A stretch of DNA of 37,509 nucleotides, from positions 1 through 37,509 of the forward strand of contig JAPLKC010000027.1 of NCBI GenBank assembly GCA_026388255.1, given 5' to 3'. Shown one piece after another: positions 1 through 8,143 of this stretch. The translations under genes were made by a program, and so were the position numbers. Position 1 is the stretch's first letter; every line of letters begins with the position of its first letter. The notes beneath the pieces are model-generated. The model had not been told where the DNA came from. It made no database searches and was given only the letters and a program-made list of their open reading frames with translations. The DNA is from Pseudomonadota bacterium (GTDB lineage: Bacteria; Desulfobacterota; Syntrophorhabdia; Syntrophorhabdales; Syntrophorhabdaceae).

Positions 1-2
1 TA

Positions 3-881
3 CAAAACAATTTCAGTGTCTATCCGCTTCCCTATGGAATTGATACCGAAAAGGACGCAGAGCTTACCGGCCGGGTCATTGAAGAGGAGACGGGACATAC
101 TGATTTTCTTATTATTGACCACTATGGTCTTGATTTGTCCTGGGAGGAATATATAAGACCATATACAGAAAAAATTATGGTTATTGATGATTTTGTCAAC
201 CGCAGGCATGCATGCGATATACTGCTTAATCAGAACTATGGAGTTGAAGCGCTGATGTATAACGATCTTGTGCCCCTGAAATGCAGAAAACTTACAGGTT
301 CATCGTATGTACTTTTACGAAATCAATTCAGAGACATGCGAAAGAAGATTTCCCCACGTAACGGTGAGATTAAAAAAATATTCATTTTTTTCGGCGGAGC
401 AGACCCGACAAATGAGACTAAAAAAGCTATCGAAGCAGTGAGGCTTCTTGATAATCCCAATGTCTCCTGTATCATACTGGTCGGAAATTCCAATCCTTAC
501 CGGAAAGAGATTGAAAGTGTCTGTGCTTTGTTGCCAAAAACAGTCTTTTGTCGGCAAGTATATGATGTTGCCGATCTTATGGCCGAAGCAGATCTTGCCA
601 TTGGTGCAGGTGGCAGTAATACCTGGGAGCGGTGTTGTCTTGGATTGCCGAGTATGATGATAATCCTTGCTGAAAACCAGCGATTAGTTGTCGAAAAGCT
701 TGCCACGGATGGTATTGCAGTGAATGCGGGGTGGTATGAAGACGTTACATCTTTAAGCCTTGTAAAGATTTTGAAGGAACTTTTTACGGATCCTAAGAAA
801 CTGTTAGATTTGAGCGATAAGGCTTTTGAGATTGTTGACGGAAAGGGCGCCAGTAGAGTTGCCAAAGAAATGTTGCAATAG
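3..881 (+). CDS. pseG: PseG-like UDP-sugar hydrolase, 5' end cut by window edge
   Basis: PseG removes UDP from UDP-2,4-diacetamido-2,4,6-trideoxy-L-altrose in CMP-pseudaminic acid synthesis, acting in the cytoplasm. The frame is open from base 3, so the gene starts outside the window; a TTG at 135 lies inside the conserved stretch and is not the start. Visible family signatures are the DHYGLD..W segment near the beginning, FFGGADPTNETKKA in the middle, and AIGAGGSNTWERCCLGLP (the UDP-binding part of this GT-B-like fold) near the end. It lies upstream of a SpsF/GNAT fusion and pseI, as expected for a pseudaminic-type pathway. PseB and PseC should lie to the left, outside the window. The family call is firm; the exact sugar (pseudaminic acid or a relative) cannot be read from the sequence. 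Confidence 0.88.
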   Translation, partial: QNNFSVYPLPYGIDTEKDAELTGRVIEEETGHTDFLIIDHYGLDLSWEEYIRPYTEKIMVIDDFVNRRHACDILLNQNYGVEALMYNDLVPLKCRKLTGSSYVLLRNQFRDMRKKISPRNGEIKKIFIFFGGADPTNETKKAIEAVRLLDNPNVSCIILVGNSNPYRKEIESVCALLPKTVFCRQVYDVADLMAEADLAIGAGGSNTWERCCLGLPSMMIILAENQRLVVEKLATDGIAVNAGWYEDVTSLSLVKILKELFTDPKKLLDLSDKAFEIVDGKGASRVAKEMLQ

Positions 882-957
882 AAGCATGATATAAAAATAA
901 AGAAGCCGACAGAAGAAGCAAAGCGTTTGAATACAAGGTTGTTAATAATATGTAGTA

Positions 958-972
958 CCCCCCCCTTTTTTT
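958..972 (+). repeat. C8-T7 homopolymer tract in an intergenic gap
   Basis: Eight C followed by seven T lie in the 194-bp gap between pseG and the next gene, just upstream of a possible promoter. Such tracts are prone to slipped-strand length change. The tract is not inside a reading frame, so any effect would be on transcription. The C run is unusual in an otherwise AT-rich gap. Confidence 0.6.
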
Positions 973-992
973 ATTGAGTAAAATAACTTTAT

Positions 993-1020
993 TTGAATAC
1001 AGAAAGCAGCTTTTTATAAA
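993..1020 (+). promoter_or_regulatory. Candidate internal sigma-70 promoter
   Basis: TTGAAT (993-998) and TATAAA (1015-1020) are separated by 16 bp, upstream of the gene starting at 1076. The 194-bp gap is among the largest in this otherwise tightly packed strand, so an internal promoter is plausible. AT-rich sequence produces such matches by chance, so support is moderate at best. Confidence 0.35.
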
Positions 1021-1075
1021 TGTATAAAATAGTTCATTAAAAGTGCAAATCTGTTAAATTCGAAAGGAACGAGAT

Positions 1076-2404
1076 ATGACTAAGATAATTGGAGTTATCA
1101 CAGCACGAATATTGTCTAATCAATTTCCTCCGAATATGGTTATGGAGGATATTGCAGGCAAAACAAGTTTTGCCCACCATGTTGAAAGGTTAAGCCGAGT
1201 GAAAGGTATTGATGGTATTTTTCTTGCTACGTCGAAAAACCAAGAAAACAAACCCCTTATCGAAGAAGCTGATAAACTTGGTTGCGGTTGGTATGAAGGC
1301 GACGAGGATGATGTTGTTGAACGGCATATCGCATTATGTGAACGCGAAGGTGCTGAAGCGGTGATAAGAGTTACCGGTAATTGCCCGTTATTTGATATTG
1401 ATAGCCCAACTGCTTTTGTTAAAGAGTTTAAAAGACAATATCATGATTTTATATATGTATCTAATTTATCAACTATTTATGGAACGCTTTCAGAACTCAT
1501 ATCATATAATGCCTTATTGGAAGTGCATAAGCACTATGAGGGGGCAGCGGTTAGCTTATATATTAGGAAAAATATGGAGTTATTTGACACTTTTGGAATT
1601 GAAATAGATGAAAGTCTTTGTCGGCAAGAATATAGGTTGATACTTGATAAGCAGCCCGATTTAGATATCGTAAGACGTATATATAATGATCTATATAAAG
1701 GCAGCCCGCTGAATTTGGGTGAAGTTTATATGTGGCTTGATGATAATCCAGAGATAGCCCATATTAATAGGGATATCAAAGCGCATAGTATTAATATCCA
1801 AGTAGCGAATCTGATGGAGAAGCCTGTTTATTCTGTAATCAGCTTAGGCAGCAGATATATAATCCTTGATGAACAAAAAAGACCTATTGATCAATCTGAA
1901 TTGGTAAAACGCCTGAGAGCAAAGATTACAGATAAAAGAATTGCACATAGAGGTCGTAAGCTTGATATAAGACCTGCCAATGATGGAGATGCCAAGGATG
2001 TGTTTGATTGGAGAAATAATCCTCAAGTACGCAAAAGTTCTTTTAATACTAATAAAATAAAATGGGAACAACATGAACAATGGTTTAACAATAAATTGCA
2101 AGATCCCCTTGTTGCAACATATATATTTAGTTCCGAAGAAATAAAGTTGGGTTCAATACGTTTCGAAGAAAAGGACAGTGGAATCTGGGTTAGTGTTATG
2201 CTTAACCCTGGTTATGTCCGTAAAAAACTTGGAGCACAACTTATCAAACTTGCTACAGAAAAGTATATTCGTGAAAAGAAACCGGAAAAACAAATTATTG
2301 CCGAAGTTAAAGCTAACAACATAATATCTAATAAAACCTTTTTAAAAGCAGGATACGAAGAAAGCCATATTGTATATGCATTTCGTCAAAACGAGGTGGT
2401 ATGA
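1076..2404 (+). CDS. SpsF-like cytidylyltransferase domain (degenerate) fused to GNAT acetyltransferase
   Basis: Residues 1-240 follow the SpsF/CMP-sugar synthetase fold; residues 296-442 are a GNAT domain with the PseH-type opening LDIRPANDGDAKDVFDWRNN. PseH-like enzymes N-acetylate the 4-amino group of the pseudaminic precursor, which suits the position between pseG and pseI. In the first domain the usual nucleotide-binding loop AR..S.R.P.K reads ARILSNQFPPN, so Arg is Gln16 and Lys is Asn20. The usual TGDCP reads TGNCP, with Asn102 replacing the Asp. The cytidylyltransferase may therefore be inactive or altered. The gene looks AT-richer than its neighbours. SD AAAGGAACGAG precedes the ATG. 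It overlaps pseI by 4 nt (ATGA). Domain calls are firm; loss of activity is inference. Confidence 0.8.
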   Translation: MTKIIGVITARILSNQFPPNMVMEDIAGKTSFAHHVERLSRVKGIDGIFLATSKNQENKPLIEEADKLGCGWYEGDEDDVVERHIALCEREGAEAVIRVTGNCPLFDIDSPTAFVKEFKRQYHDFIYVSNLSTIYGTLSELISYNALLEVHKHYEGAAVSLYIRKNMELFDTFGIEIDESLCRQEYRLILDKQPDLDIVRRIYNDLYKGSPLNLGEVYMWLDDNPEIAHINRDIKAHSINIQVANLMEKPVYSVISLGSRYIILDEQKRPIDQSELVKRLRAKITDKRIAHRGRKLDIRPANDGDAKDVFDWRNNPQVRKSSFNTNKIKWEQHEQWFNNKLQDPLVATYIFSSEEIKLGSIRFEEKDSGIWVSVMLNPGYVRKKLGAQLIKLATEKYIREKKPEKQIIAEVKANNIISNKTFLKAGYEESHIVYAFRQNEVV

Positions 2405-3474
2405 ACAAGCCAATAAAAATCAATGAACATTTGATTGGCTCGCAATATCCTCCTTTTATTGTGGCTGAAATGTCCGGGAACCACAATCAGTCTCTGGAGA
2501 GTGCTTTTAAAATCGTTGAAGCTGCTGCTATGGCAGGCGTCCATGCAGTGAAGCTCCAAACCTATACTGCTGATACAATTACAATAGATGCTGATTCCAG
2601 TGATTTTTTTATTGATGACCCGGAAAGTCTATGGAAAGGTCAGTCGCTTTATAAGTTATATCAGCAGGCATATACACCCTGGGAATGGCATGGACCTATA
2701 TTTAAACGTTGTCAAGAACTCGGTATTATTGCATTCAGTACGCCTTTTGATGAAACGGCTGTTGATTTTCTCGAAAGCCTTAATGTCCCGGCGTATAAGA
2801 TTGCATCATTTGAAAATAATCATCTGCCTTTAATCAAAAAAGTTGCCTCGACGGGAAAACCCTTGATCATATCGACAGGTATGGCAACGGATATTGAAAT
2901 TCAAGAAGCGATCCAGACTGCACAGAACGCAGGGTGCCGTGATATTATTTTGCTTAAATGTACGAGTACATACCCGGCAACACCGGAAAACACTAATCTT
3001 ATGACCATTCCGGATATGAAGGAGCGTTTCCGGGTACATGTTGGTATTTCCGATCATACGCTCAGTATCGGCGTCAGCATTGCTGCAGTTGCCTTGGGAG
3101 CAGTTATTATTGAGAAACATTTAACTGTGGCAAGATTGGAGGGTGGCGTAGATGCAGCCTTTTCGCTTGAGCCAATGGAAATGAAATCTCTTGTTGAGGA
3201 AACTGAAAAAGCCTGGCAAGCTCTTGGAAGAGTTCATTATGGGCCTGTCGATGAAGAAAAGCCGTCGCTCAGGTTTAGACGTTCAATTTATATTGTTAAG
3301 AACATAAAAAAAGGACAAAAATTTACATCTGAAAATATAAGAATTATTCGGCCGGGACTGGGTATGCATCCGAGATATTACGAAGAAACCCTGGGTCAGA
3401 AAGCTGCGTGCAATATCAAAAAAGGAATGCCTCTGAATCGTGAATTTATAGATAAGGATCAACATACTTCGTAA
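2401..3474 (+). CDS. pseI: Pseudaminic acid synthase (NeuB/SAF family)
   Basis: The enzyme condenses phosphoenolpyruvate with a 2,4-diacetamido-trideoxy hexose to give the nine-carbon nonulosonic acid in the cytoplasm. The N-terminal TIM barrel shows PPFIVAEMSGNHNQSLE, close to PseI rather than to generic NeuB, then VKLQTYTADT, FSTPFDETAVDFLE and HLTVARLEGGVDAAFSLEP. The C-terminal SAF (antifreeze-like) domain covers about residues 295-350 (FRRSIYIVKNIKKGQ onward). The length of 357 aa is normal for the family (about 340-360). The start overlaps the stop of the upstream gene in ATGA, and GAGGTGG lies just upstream. Legionaminic-type synthases share the fold, but the NHNQSLE segment favours the pseudaminic type. 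Confidence 0.9.
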   Translation: MNKPIKINEHLIGSQYPPFIVAEMSGNHNQSLESAFKIVEAAAMAGVHAVKLQTYTADTITIDADSSDFFIDDPESLWKGQSLYKLYQQAYTPWEWHGPIFKRCQELGIIAFSTPFDETAVDFLESLNVPAYKIASFENNHLPLIKKVASTGKPLIISTGMATDIEIQEAIQTAQNAGCRDIILLKCTSTYPATPENTNLMTIPDMKERFRVHVGISDHTLSIGVSIAAVALGAVIIEKHLTVARLEGGVDAAFSLEPMEMKSLVEETEKAWQALGRVHYGPVDEEKPSLRFRRSIYIVKNIKKGQKFTSENIRIIRPGLGMHPRYYEETLGQKAACNIKKGMPLNREFIDKDQHTS

Positions 3475-3487
3475 GGGAATGCCATAA

Positions 3488-5464
3488 ATGAAAAAAAAGT
3501 GTCTTGTTATTTACCGTCTTACCATGCCTGCCATGTTATATATTACTATCCGCAGGTTGTTCGGGGACTATGATGTCTATTACCTGGATATGCATAATGT
3601 TTACAGAGATGTACAAAAAATAAAAAGCCTTGAGGAAAGAGGGATCAAATGGGTGAAAAGGGAATATCAACATTTTTCTCAATACCTTGCAGGTATGTTT
3701 GATGCGGTGGCATACGCAGAACATATATACGAAAAGATACGTTTATCACATCTGAACAAAGCCATATCAAATGCCCTCTTGGAAAACGATTCACAGAGAG
3801 AGAAGATGGATGTTTTCTGGAAGTACTATATATATCGCATGATATGGCCCTTTGCAGAGCAATACGCCGCAGCCAGATATCTTGCGGGTACTGGTATATA
3901 TGACCAGGTAACTGTTATTGCATTCAATTCCCTTGCTTCTTTTTTAAGGGAAAGGCTTGAAAGTAACATAAAGGTAAGAATTCTTCCGGGCCTTGATTTC
4001 TATAAAGGTTATACAAGGATTTTAAAAGAATATGGCCGAAGCTTTTTCAACAGGGGGATTGGTTTCTTTCGTGGCCACAAATCGAAACAGAGTCCAGTCA
4101 AAAATGGCTGTTATGAAAAGAGCCCTCATCTTCAGGATATTGAGGATTATGAAGTTATTTATTTTCCTCACCAAGGAGTATTCTACAGTGATCTCTTCAC
4201 TAAAGATCAGTTTTACAGTAATGATGTCGATTCTCCTCTCCATAAATCAAAAATTCTTCATATTTCGCTCGGTGAAAAAGATGAAAAATATATGGCAGAG
4301 AACTATAAGTTCTATAATGAAAACAAAATACCCTATACAGATCTTTATGAAATAAATTACGATAAAAGTGCTCCAAGAAAGAAGGTTATAGACCTTTTCT
4401 TTCAGCTTAAGGTTAAGCTTTTTTCGGACATAATACACTACAGCTTCTGGTATATTATGTATGCCTTCTACCTCTATTTTACTGTTGAACGTTACCGGTC
4501 GGTATTTTCCAGTTTTAAAAATCTAAAAGTTGCCCTTGTAGGATACGATCATCTATTTCAGAGATACCTTTCTATTGCTCTTACCACAACAGGTACTAAG
4601 GTCTGCGCTACCCAGGAGAGGCTTATTTTTGCATTTTGGCCGGACAATTATTACATATTTGATTACTATTTTGTTGCAGGGAGGGCTGCAAAGGAAGAAG
4701 GTCTGAAAACCAGTTATATCGATTATTGTATACCTGTCGGGATGATGAGAGAAGATAAACTCTACGAATATGAAAAATTGCAGATCTATGATGAAAAATA
4801 TGACAGGATAAAAGAAAAAAAGAAACTTATACTTGCCCTTGATTACCACATGCCCGACAACGAGATAGAAGATGCCACTCGTCAAGCCGCAAAAATTCAC
4901 CAGACAAGGCAATTTTATAGGGATCTCATCAGGCTTTCCAGGAAATTCCCCTCACTTCATATTGCCATAAAAGGCAAAATATCCGACCTTTACAAAAGCC
5001 CTTTTATAAAAGATCTTGTTGAGGAGATAGGTGATCTTGATAATATGGAGATTGAGCTTAATTTAAAAAAGTACAACCCTTATTTTATTACCGAGAAAGC
5101 GGATTTAACCATAGCTTGCCACACATCTCTTGCAGATGAACTATTGGCGGCTGGTAGAAAAGTAATTTTTTATGAGACGACAGACCTTATGGAAACGCTC
5201 CTTGTATATGATAATCTGCCGATTATTGTTAAAGATTACGAAGGGTTGGCATATCATGTAAACAATTTCATCAATGGCCATTACTTGGATGAAGAGAAGA
5301 TAAAAGCATTGCAGGAAAAATTTTACGCTGATTGTTTCCATGGAAAAGCGCAAAAGATCGTTCAGGAAATGCTCGAAAAGATTATCAGGGACGGTTATTT
5401 AGACGAAAATAACGTCAAAGCCATTTTAAATGATCCAGAAATTCAAAAAGCAAATGAAGCTTAA
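3488..5464 (+). CDS. Large putative glycosyltransferase of a surface-polysaccharide locus, family not recognised
   Basis: This 658-aa protein has no domain I can name with certainty. The N-terminal half (1-210) is rich in aromatic and charged residues; residues about 315-335 (IIHYSFWYIMYAFYLYFTV) form a hydrophobic stretch that could be a membrane-attached helix. The C-terminal half resembles a GT-B nucleotide-sugar-binding domain: VALVGYDH, CATQER, KKLILALDYHMPDN, a LHIAIKGK strand, then KADLTIACHTSLADELLAAGRKVIFYE. That last stretch matches the acceptor/donor loop pattern of capsule or CDP-glycerol type transferases, where a Ser/Thr in a CxTS turn is followed by a small-residue helix. Its place directly after pseI makes it a candidate transferase for the CMP-nonulosonate. 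SD AAGGGAATG precedes the ATG. Confidence 0.55.
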   Translation: MKKKCLVIYRLTMPAMLYITIRRLFGDYDVYYLDMHNVYRDVQKIKSLEERGIKWVKREYQHFSQYLAGMFDAVAYAEHIYEKIRLSHLNKAISNALLENDSQREKMDVFWKYYIYRMIWPFAEQYAAARYLAGTGIYDQVTVIAFNSLASFLRERLESNIKVRILPGLDFYKGYTRILKEYGRSFFNRGIGFFRGHKSKQSPVKNGCYEKSPHLQDIEDYEVIYFPHQGVFYSDLFTKDQFYSNDVDSPLHKSKILHISLGEKDEKYMAENYKFYNENKIPYTDLYEINYDKSAPRKKVIDLFFQLKVKLFSDIIHYSFWYIMYAFYLYFTVERYRSVFSSFKNLKVALVGYDHLFQRYLSIALTTTGTKVCATQERLIFAFWPDNYYIFDYYFVAGRAAKEEGLKTSYIDYCIPVGMMREDKLYEYEKLQIYDEKYDRIKEKKKLILALDYHMPDNEIEDATRQAAKIHQTRQFYRDLIRLSRKFPSLHIAIKGKISDLYKSPFIKDLVEEIGDLDNMEIELNLKKYNPYFITEKADLTIACHTSLADELLAAGRKVIFYETTDLMETLLVYDNLPIIVKDYEGLAYHVNNFINGHYLDEEKIKALQEKFYADCFHGKAQKIVQEMLEKIIRDGYLDENNVKAILNDPEIQKANEA

Positions 5465-6215
5465 ACCCCTATTTGACAAATTTTGTGATCCGGAGCGAAA
5501 AATCCGGGACAGTTATATCTTTAAAAGTATCGACGCAGGGGTGTCAGCTATTTACGGGTTGGCCGGGGTCAACCCTCCCTGGAAACCCGATGAAGCTAAA
5601 TATTGGCGCTCAAGGAATCCGGGCGATAAACATGGCCCGGAGAACTACATTTTGGAAGACAACTCTACCTATGTAATGTTCGAGGACCTTTTAAAAGTTG
5701 TTAAAGCTGACTGCTCTTTCCTTGAAATAGGGTGTAATGCCGGAAGAAATTTGAATTATCTGCTAAATCATGGCTATACAGACCTTGCAGGAATAGAAAT
5801 AAATAATGCATCGGTTAATGTTGTTTTGAAAGAGCGTTTCCCCGATCTTTACAAAAAAGGAACATTTTTTATCGGTAATGCCCTTGATGAGATCAAAACA
5901 ATACCCGACGCACGGTACGATGTTGTATTTTCAATCGGTGTGCTTGAGCATATTCCATATGAGGACAAAGCCCTGTTCAACGAAATTGCCAGGGTATCGA
6001 AGCAGTATATTGCGATTATAACCGGTGCAAAATCGATACTATTTAATCACGACTATGAGAATATATTTAGGAAAGCCGGTTATACCACCATTGTTTATAG
6101 GCTTTTTTATGGGGAAGGCCATAATTTTCAGTTACCTATGGAACCTTATAATGAAAAAAAACATGCCTTTGATTCTATGTTCTTACGGATATTTATAAAA
6201 AATTCCCGGAAATAA
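5430..6215 (+). CDS. Class I SAM-dependent methyltransferase
   Basis: The protein has a Rossmann-type methyltransferase fold. Motif I is FLEIGCNAGRNLNYL, with an acidic end of strand two at LAGIEINNASV, and the motif IV/post region reads YDVVFSIGVLEHIPYEDK. It probably methylates a sugar or glycan, given its position between a putative glycosyltransferase and an ABC flippase; the substrate cannot be read. Two in-frame ATGs compete: 5430 (35-nt overlap with the upstream gene) and 5454 (11-nt overlap). Neither has a convincing Shine-Dalgarno. The N-terminal 80 residues before motif I, including WKPDEAKYWRSRNPGDKHG, are typical of sugar-locus methyltransferases. Confidence 0.82.
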   Translation: MIQKFKKQMKLKPLFDKFCDPERKIRDSYIFKSIDAGVSAIYGLAGVNPPWKPDEAKYWRSRNPGDKHGPENYILEDNSTYVMFEDLLKVVKADCSFLEIGCNAGRNLNYLLNHGYTDLAGIEINNASVNVVLKERFPDLYKKGTFFIGNALDEIKTIPDARYDVVFSIGVLEHIPYEDKALFNEIARVSKQYIAIITGAKSILFNHDYENIFRKAGYTTIVYRLFYGEGHNFQLPMEPYNEKKHAFDSMFLRIFIKNSRK

Positions 6216-6232
6216 TCATTAATCTATAATCT

Positions 6233-8071
6233 ATGACAAAGTTTGCGATGCAGGAAAAAGACATAAGCGATATAAGGATAATGGTCTGGTTCTTGAGACC
6301 TTATTGGTTCAAGGCGCTTTTTGTGTTCACACTACTTTTTGTATATGCATTCTTTGAGACGTTGAGTGTAGGTGCATTATATCCTTTTGTAAGCAGGATA
6401 CTTTCTAAAGGCGATTCAACAGCACAATACGGTGGGAAAATATTGGAATATCTCGATTCGGTCTCGTCATTGCTGCCCGTTGATGATAAACTCATTGCTG
6501 CAAGCCTGTTCCTTCTCGTATTGATCATTTTCAGCCGGATTTTCGGGATTATATCGGAAAGTGCATCACTCTGGTATCATTTACGACTCCATGCTGATCT
6601 CCAAAATAAGATTTTCCAGAAAATACTTCTGAATCAATATGGTTATTTTCACACCAGGAAACACGGAGACCTTATGTATATCGGCGGGGAAGCATCTCAG
6701 TCTGTGGGTGAAATGTTTTTTTATTTCCCTAAAGCCGGCGTAGAATTTTTCAGAATTATCATAATAACCGTTCTTTTGCTCACGATTTCAATAAAATTTA
6801 CCTTCCTGATGTACTTGGTTATCGCCGGGTTCAGTATTATTGTCTATATACTTTCAAATAAGATTATCAATCCTTCTGCAAAGAGGGTCCAGGTAGCACG
6901 TTCAAATATTATGTCGCTCTTCTCGGAATCATTTTCCGGTATAAGGCAGATAAAGCTTTTTGACAATTACAAATACTGGTTTGAAAAGTTGAAAAAAGAG
7001 ACGGCTATCGCACGAAAACAACAATTTACATATACTGCGCCGGCATATTTTTCTTCACATTTAATACTGTCGGTTGGTTCTTTAAGCACGGTTTTAGCTA
7101 TTATTTATGCCAAGCTCTATACGCCGTACAGTTTTACCATGATTTTCCCTATCATTATTGTTTATGTAGGTGCATTAATGAGGCTCATGCCTTCTGTCAA
7201 GGAAATTGCGCATCAGTGGATGGGACTCAAAGGACTGGCACCGCGCATCCGCATTACCTATGAAACGCTGGCCGATACACGATATGAGATGGATGATAAT
7301 GGAGAAGAGTTCCCTGGTTTAGCGGGCGAAATAAGGTTGAGTAACGCTTCCTTCTCCTATCCCACAAGACAGGATGTCCTGAAAAATATCAATATCATGA
7401 TACCGAGAAACCATACGGTTGCTATTGTTGGAGAATCAGGGTCCGGAAAATCAACTTTGGCCGATATACTGCTTCGTTTGTATGTACCTTCTGAAGGTAA
7501 GATATTCATTGATGGGATTGATTACCAGCATTATTCGCGTACTTCATGGTTAAGACATTTAGGGATTGTAAGTCAGGATCCCTTCATATTCCACGCTTCT
7601 GTAAAAGATAACATCAAGATAGGTAAACTTAATGCTACTGATGAAGAAATTATAGATGCAGCAAGAATTGCCAATGCCCATCAGTTCATTATGGAACTGC
7701 CTGAGAGATATGATACAATTGTAGGTGACCGGGGAATGACATTGTCAGGAGGGCAATGCCAAAGAGTGGCCATTGCAAGGGCACTGATAAAAAACCCTGA
7801 AATACTTATCCTTGATGAAGCTACAAGCTCTTTAGACAATATTTCTGAGAAAACGATACAGGATTCTCTTAGAGAGGTAGCAAAAAGCAGGACAACAGTT
7901 GTGATTGCACATAGACTTTCAACAATTGAGCATGCCGATAAAATCTTTGTTATGAAACAAGGAGAGATTGTGGAAGAAGGGACGCATGAAAGTTTGCTTG
8001 AAAATCGCAGTTATTACCACTCTCTTTATCAGAGAGAGAAAGAAGGGGAAGCAGGGACAAATTGTATATGA
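6233..8071 (+). CDS. ABC-type lipid-linked glycan flippase (PglK/MsbA-like)
   Basis: This is a half-transporter with an N-terminal type IV exporter membrane domain (about residues 20-325, roughly six hydrophobic helices) and a C-terminal ATPase. ATPase motifs are Walker A GESGSGKST, signature LSGGQCQRVAIARAL, Walker B ILILDEATSSLD and switch VVIAHRLST. It most likely works as a homodimer in the inner membrane, flipping a lipid-linked oligosaccharide or glycolipid. The GT neighbours on both sides favour a PglK-like glycan flippase over a drug exporter. The length of 612 aa is normal. No clear Shine-Dalgarno precedes ATG 6233; the in-frame ATG at 6248 is an alternative. Confidence 0.88.
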   Translation: MTKFAMQEKDISDIRIMVWFLRPYWFKALFVFTLLFVYAFFETLSVGALYPFVSRILSKGDSTAQYGGKILEYLDSVSSLLPVDDKLIAASLFLLVLIIFSRIFGIISESASLWYHLRLHADLQNKIFQKILLNQYGYFHTRKHGDLMYIGGEASQSVGEMFFYFPKAGVEFFRIIIITVLLLTISIKFTFLMYLVIAGFSIIVYILSNKIINPSAKRVQVARSNIMSLFSESFSGIRQIKLFDNYKYWFEKLKKETAIARKQQFTYTAPAYFSSHLILSVGSLSTVLAIIYAKLYTPYSFTMIFPIIIVYVGALMRLMPSVKEIAHQWMGLKGLAPRIRITYETLADTRYEMDDNGEEFPGLAGEIRLSNASFSYPTRQDVLKNINIMIPRNHTVAIVGESGSGKSTLADILLRLYVPSEGKIFIDGIDYQHYSRTSWLRHLGIVSQDPFIFHASVKDNIKIGKLNATDEEIIDAARIANAHQFIMELPERYDTIVGDRGMTLSGGQCQRVAIARALIKNPEILILDEATSSLDNISEKTIQDSLREVAKSRTTVVIAHRLSTIEHADKIFVMKQGEIVEEGTHESLLENRSYYHSLYQREKEGEAGTNCI

Positions 8072-8143
8072 TTGATTCTTTTTATCATCACACAAGCATT
8101 TTGGGCTGCCCATGGGTTATTCAAAATTAAAAGAGGATTGAAA

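Noticed and set aside
8072-8143. N-terminal extension of the aldolase fusion from TTG 8072
   Set aside because: ATG 8144 has a good Shine-Dalgarno and starts right before the conserved barrel; the extension has no family support.
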